Shown piece after piece: positions 23,200 to 33,640 of a DNA stretch of 64,000 bases (its first letter is position 1; every line of letters begins with the position of its first letter). Below the pieces are notes generated by a model. The model did not search any database. It was not told where the DNA came from and saw only the letters and a program-made list of their open reading frames with translations. The position numbers and the translations under genes were made by a program. The stretch comes from Calliphora vicina (Eukaryota > Arthropoda > Insecta > Diptera > Calliphoridae), in the NCBI RefSeq assembly GCF_958450345.1, contig NC_088780.1, positions 23,285,167 through 23,349,166 of the forward strand, in the 5' to 3' direction.

Positions 23200-23636
23200 C
23201 TACGTTTATACGCACGGCTTATTCGCAAATAAAAATATTCCAATTAAAAAAAATTACCGCATAAACCGTGAATTAATTTTTTATTTGCGAATTGCTAACT
23301 CACGAAAACAATTCCTATTTGCAAATAAGATTTTAAGCATTGCCATATGTTTTAATGTTTTTAGTTTATTAAGACCTTTCTTAAATATTTCATTGCGTTT
23401 TTGCATTAACTGGATTGCAAGACGAACAAGAATTTGTGATTCTTTCATTTTTAAATTTAAAAAAATAAAAAATTTATCATATTTTATTCAATAAAAAAGC
23501 TACCAAATAATAAAATTTTACCTTCCGTCATCTCATAAAAACCAGAATTTTCCGTAACCAATGTAACATATAAACAGAGAGTTAGTTAATTGCAAATTAT
23601 TTTTATTTGTGAATAATAGTCTACGTATAAAAGTAG
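23200..23636. repeat. 437-bp MITE, CTACGTTTATACG termini, TA duplication
   Basis: Left end CTACGTTTATACGCACGGC, followed by TTATTCGCAAATAAAAAT; the right end read inverted is CTACTTTTATACGTAGACTA then TTATTCACAAATAAAAAT. TA flanks both ends (23198-23199, 23637-23638). Non-coding. Confidence 0.7.
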
Positions 23637-23638
23637 TA

Positions 23639-23780
23639 TATGTGTGGGAAACCACACAAAACAAAACTTTTTTATACTTTTTGGCACAGAATGAGCACTA
23701 ATTTATTGAAAAATATTTTTTGATAACGTGATATTTAAATAGTGGCGTTGCTTGCCCTAGTGTGTGGTTTTCCACACATA
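23639..23780. repeat. 142-bp MITE with self-palindromic ends
   Basis: Starts TATGTGTGGGAAACCACACA and ends TGTGTGGTTTTCCACACATA, so each end is itself a palindrome as well as an inverted repeat of the other. The 4-bp AGTA is duplicated (23635-23638 and 23781-23784). It inserted at the very end of the MITE at 23200-23636. Confidence 0.75.
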
Positions 23781-23813
23781 AGTAATTTCTATGTGTTTTG
23801 CACTAGGACAGCA

Positions 23814-24588
23814 CACAGTGGTATAGAAAAAATGAAGGACCACCAGAGGTGCACCCAGGGGTCCTCAAAGTATAACACCACGGTAATTTTACATTTTTAA
23901 AACCATCCTATTTCCATTTTGTATCAAAGAAAACTATAATTATTTAAAAATAATGACTAATGCCCAGTTTTTGACTTGTTATTTAAATACGTATTTAGTT
24001 AATTTTAACTTAAAATTAAGTTGTATTTAAATACAGTTTGAGTTTTTCAGTGCTACATAATTTGTCTTATTTAAATAAGATAAAAGTATGGTAGCACTAC
24101 TAAATATCAAAAATTTATCGATAGTTTTGCTTAAAACAGCTGTTCAACCAAAACAAAAATTGATACATTTTGCCCAATAAGAAATAAAAGTTTATTAAAC
24201 AATAAAATTATTGGTAGGAAAATGCACAAAAGAAGCTCCAATTGCCCCGCATCGGAATTGTAGTTTTTGCAAGACGCTTTTTTTTAGCAAGACGCTGTTG
24301 TTTGTTTTTTTTTTTTTACTACAATAGAGTGAAAAAAAACCAAACAACAAAAGTCAGCTGTCAAAAACATATGGTAGTTTATGAAACTTAAATAGAATTT
24401 AAATGACCAACGTCGGCCATTTAAGTATCATTTAAAAAAGCACTGAGAAACTCATTTTCGCATTTAAATAGAACTTAAATATAATTCATATTTAAATACG
24501 AAGTCAAAAACTGGCTCTGAGTCAAAAGTTATATGCATTTGAATTTAAACAATTTCAATAATGATTCGATTTTATTGAAAAACTAATA
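23814..24588. repeat. CACAGTGGTATAGAAAAA repeat with an inner MITE
   Basis: Begins CACAGTGGTATAGAAAAAAT and shares with 19427-19800 the blocks CCACCAGxGGxGC, GGGTCCTCAAA and AAAAATAATGA. Between them, at about 23962-24515, sits a MITE with inverted ends GCCCAGTTTTTGACTT and AAGTCAAAAACTGGC and ATTTAAAT palindromes. The right end of the outer repeat is not clear. Confidence 0.5.
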
Positions 24589-25143
24589 CAGTGCAACACG
24601 AAAAAAATAACTATATACGGACACCACTACGTCATAAAAGACCAAAAAAAAGACCAGTGTCTCCCAGTTTTGCCCCAAGTCTTTGGGCCCCCAAAGATTT
24701 GGGGCTTCGGTGTCATTTTTGCAAAATAATTCAAGAAAATAATCAACCACAGAAATGTTCCTAAGATCTCAATAAACAACTATCTAGAACATATGAATAT
24801 CATAGAATTGATTGTTAACACCTTTTAGGTACATCAATATAAGTTAGTAAGATAAAACTAAAGAAATTAAGTGTTTTGGGCTAAATTATAAAACTATTAA
24901 ATTATTATAAACTAAAGCATACATTCAGACAGCCTTAAAATAAAATTTTGCCTCAGAGAGTAAATCAAAATTCCGAAATGTTTGGAAGATATGAAAACGA
25001 GGCCCCAAACCTTTGGGGTTCCATAAAAAAAGTACATGACTTGGGACTAAACTAGGATACTGGGGTCTTTTTTTTGGTCTATTATCAGGTAGTGGTGTTC
25101 GTATATGGTTATATTTCCATGACTCAAAAAATTACACACAGTG
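24589..25143. repeat. Inverted-repeat element with GGGCCCCCAAAG blocks
   Basis: Left arm ATATACGGACACCACTACG then AAAGACCAAAAAAAAGACC; right arm the inverse (GGTCTTTTTTTTGGTCT, AGTGGTGTTCGTATAT). Inner blocks CTTTGGGCCCCCAAAG and GAGGCCCCAAACCTTTGGGG resemble the foldback element at 3790. Possible ends are CAGTGCAACACG and CACACAGTG. Confidence 0.55.
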
Positions 25144-25169
25144 TAATGAAAAATATACAAAAAGTAGGC

Positions 25170-25444
25170 AAATATATTTTACTTTCTTCGATGATACTCA
25201 TATAAACAATTTTTGGCATTTGAGCAGCATAAATGAAGATCGTATTTTGAGCAAACATACTGTTTGTATAGTTTTCACCTTTTTTGCCTAACCAGATTGG
25301 AAAGTGATCGATATTGTCATAACAGACGTCATCTGGATGTTTTGCTCGTTCGCCAACTACTGAACTTCCTGGTTGTGAATCTTCTTGTGTAGTACCAACT
25401 GAACATGCGTCAAGCAGATAATTTAATCCGTCTGCGGTCTGCAT
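25170..25444 (-). pseudogene. PiggyBac-type C-terminal cysteine-rich domain relic
   Basis: The minus-strand frame reads AKHPDDVCYDNIDHFPIWLG then KKGEN. After a frameshift near 25265 it continues YVCSKYDLHLCCSNAKNCLY and EYH. The pattern (V.YD...HFP.W...KG, then C.KC..HLC....NC...YH) matches the cysteine-rich C-terminal domain of piggyBac transposases, a cross-brace zinc-binding fold. The catalytic domain is not in this window. The frame upstream (MQTADGLNYLLD) may be the linker before it. Confidence 0.65.
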
Positions 25445-25486
25445 CTGCCATTTTTATCATTTTTTATATAACTAAAATTATAACGA

Positions 25487-27134
25487 ACCAGTAAGAAAGT
25501 ATGGTCGGTCAAGCCCCACTAAGTAAATGAGCAAAAACATTTTTCTTTTGAAATATCAATAATTTATATTCGTGAGTGATTTTCGGAAGTTGACCTTATA
25601 AGGGTAGTGTGTTTATAAAAAACCGACTTTTTAAAAAACCGGTTTATCGGTTAACCGAAAATTGGGCTTTTTTAGAAAACCGGTTTTTCGGTTAACCGAC
25701 ATCGAAAAAACCGGTTAAACCGGTTAACCGTCATATATATGTAGAAAACATAAAATGTCCAATAAAGTATATACAGCTTTAAAATTTGTAGTTTTTAGTA
25801 GTCAGGAATGGTTAATATTAAATCCTATGAATATACAAAAGTGCTAAGTCCATTTTATTTTGTAAAAATTTCAAAATTATTATCTCAGTCAAATGGAATT
25901 GAATATAAATATGTTACTAAATATATGTATAATATACTTGTTTTAATTATTGGTTTATTCATTAAATTTTTCTGATATGGAATCAGATTTAAAAATATTT
26001 CAAATTATGGATTTTGGAACGTTGTTATTTCTGAAAAGGACTTTGTATACTAAGCTAACGAAATGAATAATAAAATAAAATTTTAAGAACAAAACACACT
26101 AATGAAGTCAAATTGATTGAAAGAAGGTATGCACATCAAATTCAACTTGACGTTTGGTAAAATCATCACTAAGTTTATAATGAATCATTATTAAGATTTT
26201 GCTTAACTTCTAGAATTCTGCGGAATTTAATTTTTATAGTTTGATTATGTGCAATTTATTCTGAAAAAGTTTTTAAGTAAACTCATCGTCCTCTACTATT
26301 TAGAATCATTTTAATTCTTAAAAATATCAATCTAAATAGGTTTATATTGTAAATCAGCAGTTTAGGTTTCAAATAAGACCAATAATGTTTGTACAATGAA
26401 TATAAAAAATGCACAATACCATGAGATTTCTTAATATTAAACCTAAATTTTAAAAACCGGTTAACCGAGTGATAAAAACCGGATAAACCGGTTAACCGAA
26501 AATCAACATTTTAAATTAACCGGTTCGCAAAAAACCGAGATTTCGAAGAAAAACCGGTTTTTCGGTTAACCGGTTAACCGGTTTATAAACACTAGTCTTG
26601 AGATTTGTGTCTATATGAAAGTTATTTATGTTGAATTTTGTGTGTACACCAACATTTTTAAGAGATTTATGAACGTTAAAGTGATTTTCAGAAGGGGGTC
26701 TATATGAGAGCTATGACTAATTATGGACCGATCGTAACAAAATTTTGTGAAAAGAATTTCGTATATATAAAACTTATTTGGAACGGCGATACATATATAA
26801 ATTAAACATTTATGACCGATAAAGTCCAATTTCGGGAGGACATTTGTATGGGGCATAGGTGAAATAATGTACCGATTTGGTCCATGGGCCGAAAGAATTA
26901 TATGTACCAAATTTGATCGAAATATCTTGAAAATTGCGACCTGTACTTTGCGCACAAGGTTTACATGGACAGCCAGACGGAATGACGGACGGACATCGTT
27001 TAGTCGACTCAGAAAGTGATTCTAAGTCGATTGGTATACTTTGAGGTGGGTGTTAAAACAATATTTTTGAGTGCTATAAATATCTGCACAGACGCATTAT
27101 ACCCTACCCACTATGGTGGTGTAGGGTATAAAAA
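25487..27134 (+). repeat. P-family repeat (P3) interrupted by a hAT-like element
   Basis: Starts CCAGTAAGAAAGTATGGTCGG and ends GGTGGTGTAGGGTATAAAAA. The first module is interrupted at 25605, and about 40 bp of P sequence were lost at the insertion point. Modules two and three and the GACGGACGGACATCG 3' part follow from 26595. Confidence 0.8.
25605..26594. mobile_element. 990-bp element with AACCGGTTAACCGG arrays
   Basis: Ends are TAGTGTGTTTATAAA and TTTATAAACACTA, inverted apart from an extra TG. Both subterminal regions are crowded with CCGGTTAACCGG and AAACCGGTTTTTCGG motifs, while the middle 600 bp is plain AT-rich. No duplication was found; instead the host P sequence has a deletion. 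hAT-like by layout only. Confidence 0.65.
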
Positions 27135-27146
27135 GTAAATAAAAAG

Positions 27147-27537
27147 CAACCCGCCACAGTGCCCTGAGGCATCCCTTAGTTTTTTCGTTCTCAACACACT
27201 TTTTGTTAGTTGTTTAACATTTACAAATGCATAGACTGAAAGAAGAATATCTTACCGTTAAAAAAAATATTTCGATAAGATCGGACAACTAAAAGTTAGT
27301 AAAACTTTGATTTAAAATAAAAATTCACACACAAAATTTCACATGCTAAAATTATGACATCACTCACAAAACAGCTGACAAAACAAAAACTACAAGTCGG
27401 ACTGCATTTCGATCTTCGAGGGACATGTTAAAAAATCTGTAATTAAAGTCACCGTTAAATTTCAAAAATAAATTATAATTACTTTTTGAAATAATTGTTG
27501 TTTTGTAGTACATGCCTTGAGGCACTCTTGCGGGTTA
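27147..27537. repeat. 391-bp MITE with AACCCGC termini
   Basis: Left AACCCGCCACAGTGCCCTGA then GGCAT; right end inverted AACCCGCAAGAGTGCCTCAA then GGCAT. Non-coding. The flanking duplication is not evident. Confidence 0.65.
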
Positions 27538-27706
27538 GAGTTAAATGAATAAGAAATAAAATGTTTGATACCGATAAATAAACAGTTTCTACATGTATTG
27601 AATAAATGATTACATTTTATTTCATTTAGTTTTGTAAAACTGAGACTGAGTGACACTTAGCTGCCCAACAGAAGTCAAAAAAATCATAATGTATAAAACA
27701 TTTCTC

Positions 27707-27852
27707 CAATTCACAATCGGTGTCGTAGCGTTGTATCGTTGTCTGTCGCATTTTTTTTAGTTATTAATAGTTTTGTTTTTGTTTCGAAAAATTTGTTTGA
27801 AAAATATTTATGACATACAACGATATAATGCTACGGCACATATTGTGAATTG
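27707..27852. repeat. 146-bp MITE with CAATTCACAAT termini
   Basis: Left arm CAATTCACAATCGGTGTCGT then AGCGTTGTATCGTTG; right arm is the inverse with few mismatches. Arms of about 42 bp around a T-rich centre. Confidence 0.7.
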
Positions 27853-28392
27853 AACAATTACACTCTGCTACAAAATGACACTTTTTGTCAGAACTTGAAA
27901 AGCCACCTAATGGAGGTTGTAGGCCTTGGTGAGGAAATACTAAAACCGTTCTCAAAGATTTTGAAACACTCTCAAAATTTTGAGTGATTTTGAAAAAACT
28001 GTTTTAGGGCAGGTCGTAGTACTTTAGTACCTCTAATTCACACATTTTTAGACCGATTTCAAAATTATGGATAGGTAAAGAATTAAGCTTTCATAATGCA
28101 AGGAATCTATATTCCAAGAAATTGTGTAAGTTTTTATAAATAGTTTCGCTTCTATTTTATTTTTTTCGTAATTTTTCAAATTCATCAACAGTTATTTTAT
28201 TTTTTTTCTATGAAACCTAATCTGTTTTTGCACGGTGTTTTAAAGACAATTATGTAGACAAAAACGAGACATTAGCTGTTAAAATCGGTTTATATTTGCC
28301 AAAGTTATTAAACTTTTTCGAAAAATGTTCGATAAAATTTACCTTGTAAATTAAAAATTTTACAAATATTTTTTTTTCTACAGTTTTTTGTA
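27853..28392. other. No recognised gene
   Basis: AT-rich with a patch GGCCTTGGTGAGGAAATAC at about 27921-27940 and repeated TTTTGAGTG and TCTCAAA words. No domain. Confidence 0.45.
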
Positions 28393-29140
28393 TTTTTTAT
28401 ACCCTACACCACCTTAGTGGGGAGGGTATTATGCGTTTGTGCAGATGTTTGTAACGCCCTAAAATATTAGTCTAACACCCACATTAAAGTATACCGATCG
28501 ACTTAGAATCACTTTCTGAGTCGATTAAGCGATGTCCGTCCGTCCGTCTGGTCGGCTGGATGGCTGGCTGGCTGTCCATGTAAACCTTGTGCGCAGAGTA
28601 CAGGTCGCAATTTTGAAGATATTTCGATCAAATTTGGTACATATTATTTTTTCGGCCCAAGGACCAAGCTTAATGAAACTGGCTGAAATCGGTCCACTAT
28701 TTCACCTAGCCCCCATACAAATTTTGGACTTTATCGGTCATAAATGTTTAATTTATAAATGTATCTCCACAAATTCCGCTCCAAATAAGTTTTATATACA
28801 CAAAATTCATGCCACCAAATTTTGTTACGACCGGTCCATAATTAGTCATAGCTCCCATATAGACCCGCTTCCGATAATCACTTTAACGTGCATAAATCGC
28901 TTAAAAATGTTGGTAAACACACAAAATTCAACATAGTTAACTTTAATATAGACATAAATCACACGACCTAATTTCATGGTGATCGGTCCATAATTGGTCA
29001 TAGCCCCCATATAACCCCACTTCCGAAAATCACTCAAAAATATAAATTATTGAAATTTTAAAAGAAATTTTTTTTGCTCTTTTACTTAGTGTAGGGTATT
29101 ATATGATCGGGCTTGACCGACCATACTTTCTTACTTGTTT
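28393..29140 (-). repeat. P-family repeat (P4), near full length
   Basis: Minus orientation, from TTTTATACCCTACACCACC to GACCATACTTTCTTACTTG and TTT. It retains all three modules, the GGCTGGATGGCTGGCTGG tract, the AGTCGATTAAGCGATG segment and the terminal GGTCGG hairpin half. A 134-codon plus-strand frame (28532-28936) arises from antisense of the modules and is not thought to be a gene. Confidence 0.85.
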
Positions 29141-31029
29141 TTTTATTCATATGGGCTGGGAGAGAAAATACTAAAAAAGGTGTTAATGAAAAGTTGAATA
29201 ACTTTTACAGTTTTGATCCGATTTGAATAATTAAAACCATGTTTTGTTAAGAACTAAATTTTCTTTATATATTAGTATAAATTTGTATAAGCTTCCATAT
29301 CAAAATAAGCAATGAAAAGCGACTAAAATCAAAAAAGTTAAGTTTTAGATATTCTTAACAAAAACAATACTTATCACTTGCAAATCTATCAAAAAATGAA
29401 AGTCATTTTAAGGCGTAATCAGTTTTCTTTCCAAACCCCTTAACAAATTTAAAGTCGGACATAAACTGACAGAGTTACAGATCGATAAGTTGACGAACAT
29501 CACTGAAAACGGTTTTTTCAGAATAACTGAATTTGAGGGTGTTTCTTTAATTTTTAGACACAATTTGTAATGTGCTCAGCAAGCCTATAACGAACGATGG
29601 GTCATTTTCCAAGTTTTTTTCCATCGTAGCACCGTGTTATTTTCAAATATTCATAATCCTTTCAATATAGTTTAACATTTCTTTTCAGATCAGCCTGAAA
29701 AAATATTTTTTACTTGGCTAGTTTTTATTCTTTCATTTTATTTTTTCATAAGTTTGAGACATCTTTTGTTCAACATTTTTTTTCTTTAATTTTGTCAAAA
29801 AAGTATTTTATCAATATTTATGTATATGTTTAAACAAAAATCTATTTTATTCATACAATGTATGTTTAAAAAAATTATGAAATTTTCTAAGCAACTGATT
29901 TAAAAATGTCATTATGAATTATGCATGTAGCTTTTAAAAACAAAACTTTAACTTATGATTTAGAAATAGGGCTGGGTAAATTACATGTTTTAACTTTTAC
30001 ATTTTCAAAATTTTTTTTAATAAAGTCTTAAAAAATTAAGAAAATAATTTTTGATTCTAATAAATGTTAAATGGGGATTAAAACTGGAAATTTTCTAGAT
30101 GAACGAGAATAGTTTAGATCTTGGAAGCATTGAAAATCCAAACATTGCTAAATAAAATTTACTATTGACGATCGAAAATTTCTTACTACCCTAATATTTC
30201 GAACACATTCACTTAAAAACACATATTTAACTCTTTTTGTTTGTTGCAGTTAAAACTCTTAAGGAACATACTCGTATCAATCACTAATGTAACCATAAAG
30301 TAGCACATGTAGTTATATACAACATACTTAAATTCATACAAATAAACTTCAAAGTATGTATTTATAAATTTGTATGTTGAAAAGCTTGTATGTATATTCA
30401 AGAGTATACTAACTATGTATATAACATTTAGAAATAAAGGATTGTGTTCATAAAACTTTAAAAAAAACATGTTAAAGGAAATTGTTTGTAAAAGCAGCTT
30501 AAACTTCATACATGTTGTAAAATAAATATAGTTTTTGAAGTAAATATCCTTTTGAAAAAAAAAATGGTACATCAACTTGAGTTTGAAACCTTTTTTTTAT
30601 ATACATACATATAAGTATTATCATATTTTTTGTTAAAATTTCATACATATTTTCTAACATATTTGGAAATTTATAAAATATAAAACTAAATGCAGTCATG
30701 TGTGATTTATGGTACTTATTTTAGTTTAATATTTTCTATAGTTGCTGGATTTTGTTGTTGTTGCCCTTTAGTTTAATGCAATTTTTCGTACACAAAAATG
30801 TACAACATATTTTTCTTAGTACATAAACTTGAGCATAGTTAATGTAAGTATGTTTATGTTTGAGTTTATATTGATGTTTTGTTATTTTATCAACGTAATT
30901 TTATAAATTTTTTTCATATTTTTTGGCTGTATTATGTACTTTAAAGTAGTAGGTTCAAAAGGTCTTTTAAAATACTTCCAAAATCAAATTTTAAATGCTC
31001 TTTATTCTGTATTAAATTTTGTATATTGG
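29141..31029. other. No recognised gene; one old repeat
   Basis: 29141-29640 includes less AT-rich sequence (AACTGACAGAGTTACAGATC) typical of old repeats but unassigned. About 30055-30190 resembles the TTAGGATGG family. From 30200 on, long open frames on the minus strand (to 120 codons) are F/Y/I-rich low-complexity translations. Confidence 0.45.
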
Positions 31030-31268
31030 GTTAGTGCTGAAGTTTGTAACGTGCTAAATATTGTTTCAAAACCCGCCTGAAAGAGTCTGAATCGATTAAG
31101 CGATTTCCGTCCGTCTATATAAACTTTGTAATCACAATTTCAAAGACAATTCGGCAAAATTTGGGGAAAGCTTTTCTATTGCCCTAAGGAAGTCTATTGA
31201 ATTTGGTTAGAATCGGTCCATTATTTCTCCTAGCCCCCATAAAATTCAAAACAAATAAGTTTCATATA
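31030..31268 (-). repeat. P-family relic (P5)
   Basis: A diverged minus-orientation fragment: GTTTGTAACGTGCTAAATAT, AATCGATTAAGCGATTTCCG, AATCGGTCCATTATTTCTCC and TAGCCCCCATA. It stops where the AATCGGTTAACCG element begins. Confidence 0.6.
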
Positions 31269-31461
31269 TACTATGGTATTCAATTAATCGAGTTTCTTTT
31301 AATCGGTTAACCGAGCAAATAATTAATCGGGGTTTATATTTATTCGGTTAATTTATAATTATTCGATTAACTGAATAATATCTAGTTGAAATTTAAATTG
31401 AAAACACAACCACGAATTTTGTGTACAAAAACATAAAACAAACAAAACAATTCAACCAAAA

Positions 31462-32103
31462 AACAAGTAAGAGTGCTATATTCGGCTGTGCCGAATCTTA
31501 TATACCCTTCACCAAATTATACTTCAAAATTTTAAATATTTTTAGGTAAACAAAATTTAATTTTTTTTCCAGTTGATTTTTTTTCTTTTTTTGGAAAAAA
31601 AAAATTTTCGATTGTTATTTTAAATTTTAAAATTTTTTTTAAATTTTAAAAAAATTTTTGTTTGTTTTTAAAATTTTTTTTTTTGGAAAAAAAATTCGGG
31701 TTAAAATTTTTTTCCCGAGTTTGACCCATTGTAGGTCCAACTTACTATTATATACGTCGTTGCAAATGTCTTAGTAATCCAGATATAGGTCAAAAATATG
31801 TCAAAAAATGAGGTTGTCTTGGTTTTTTCCTCATATCTCAGCCATTTGTGGACCGATTTTGCTGATTTTAAATAGCAAAATTCTCGAAAGCATGTCTGAC
31901 AGAACTATTGAAGATCTGGATTCCGAAGATATCTGGGGTCTTCAGAAAATTGATTTCAAAAGACGGACATAGCTTAATCGACTCCGCTATCTATAAGGAT
32001 CCAGAATATATATAATTTATAGGGTCGGAAATGAAAAATGTAGAAATTACAAACGGAATGACAAACTTATATATACCCTACTCACGAAGGTGAAGGGTAT
32101 AAT
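31462..32103 (+). repeat. Q-family repeat (Q4), complete
   Basis: From AACAAGTAAGAGTGCTATAT, hairpin TTCGGCTGTGCCGAA, TATATACCCTTCACC, through T/A homopolymers, then GGACCGATTTTGCTG, a GACGGACATAGCTTAATCGA segment, CTATAAGGATCCAGAATATA, to ACGAAGGTGAAGGGTATA. This is the most complete Q copy in the window. Confidence 0.85.
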
Positions 32104-32225
32104 AATAAAAAATATGGTATTTAAGATCCTTTTAGTATACACATTTGAGGTTTTTTAGTCCTTGTTTTCAATGTTTCATAAAAAAAATAAAACTTTTTCA
32201 ACGATTTAAAGTCTTGGTCCACAAG

Positions 32226-33393
32226 TGGTTAAATTCGACAAATAACTAAAGACAAAAGGACTTTCGATCACTGTAGATGAGTTTTCCGATAGATCATTCT
32301 ATAAATATATAAATATTACTGCAAGAAGTTACAATTCTAAAACAAATCTTTAAAAAATTTTAACTTAGGACTTGAACCAATGAAATCAAAAGATACGGAT
32401 TAAAATATTTGTTATTTGGCTGGCGAAATATTAGAAGAATCGCAATTAATAATCAAAATATTAACTTATATTAAAGTGGAGTTGAATGTGATGGATAATG
32501 TGATTTTGAAACGGTCGTCGAAAGTGATATTGTGGATGACATTTATAATAATTACATTGAAATAGTTGAAGACCATGATCTTAAAATATATGTATATAAG
32601 TGATGTTATTAAATGCTGCAAAATATTTAATAAAAGAAAAGCATGGAGTTCGTCTTATACATGAGTTTGAACATTGTTGAACATCTTTGTCTAACGTGGT
32701 GATAAACTTTTTGCTTATTTGTAAATGCGTCAATCATGCACTGCCTGATTTCAAATTAGCCACGTTCATTGACAATGATATCAAACTTTTGGACAGATTT
32801 CCTTTATTGTGTAATTTCCCAAAACCGTTTTATTAAGCAAAGATTCGGCAACGTTGATAGAGCTTGATGTATAATACAATTTGTTATAAATAATTTAGAA
32901 AAAGCGAATAATTAATTTACTAAAGAATTAGTTACTCAATTTAAAACCCGAATTAATAAACGACATAAAAAAATTCTTAATACATTTATATTGTATTTGA
33001 ATTCAGGATCATATCCAACTAGCTCAAATTGTTTAAAGCATAGCTCCAAAACGGAAACTAATGGGTTTGCTAGTCAATTGTTTTGTAGATTGTTCGGGAA
33101 TTAATCTGATCAGAATATTTCTGTTGAAAATTTAATGATGGACTTTGTTTTCGAATGTTTTTAACATTATCAATACTTGAATTGTTAACTTTAACGTTAT
33201 CTTTTGTTTTTTTTTTAACAATAAAATATTAAAAAACCGACATCAAAACATCATTATTTACTTTTTTTAAAAAAATTAAATTATTCGATTAATTTTAAAC
33301 GTGTGATCGAATTATTCGAACAAGTTAAAATCTCTTATTCGAATTATTCGTTTTAGTCGAACAAGAGAATAATCGAATAATTCGAATACCCTA
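32226..33393 (-). mobile_element. hAT-like element, copy C (reversed, 3' truncated)
   Basis: Matches copy A in reverse. Its 5' terminus is at 33393 (read minus: TAGGGTATTCGAATTATTCG). It continues to about 32226, where the last ~230 bp including the 3' terminus are gone. Internal blocks such as TTACTCAATTTAAAACCCG and the acidic-coding stretch near 32500 are recognisable but broken. Confidence 0.7.
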
Positions 33394-33640
33394 GTTGTTA
33401 TTCTCACTAAACATTTTTCTTGGATGTTCGAAAAAATATATAATTTTAATTTGAAATTTGTATTTGAATTGAAATGGAAAAATAAATACAAAAAATATGT
33501 TAAAGTGCAAAAAAAGGAATTTTGGTTAATCGGTTTATCGATACAAATTAATCGGTTTATTTGTTATTTGAAAATCGGCAATTTTAAATTATTCGAACAG
33601 TTAACCGTCCAAAATTAATCGGTTAAGCGATTAACGGTAA

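Larger units (their letters stand above)
31270..33640. mobile_element. Composite element bounded by AATCGGTTAACCG arrays
   Basis: The left side (31270-31370) and the right side (33510-33640) are rich in TTAATCGGTTAACCG and AATTAATCGGTTTAT motifs. The boundary arms are only loosely inverted, so ends are approximate. A Q copy (31462-32103) and a reversed hAT relic (32226-33393) lie between. I cannot tell whether it was one host element that received both or a mosaic. Confidence 0.45.

Noticed and set aside
24589..25143. Third RSS-type (Transib-like) element
   Set aside because: The ends CAGTGCAACACG and CACACAGTG are not true inverted heptamers and no 5-bp duplication was found.
30213..30575. 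120-codon minus-strand frame
   Set aside because: F/Y/I/N-rich translation of AT-rich DNA with no domain.
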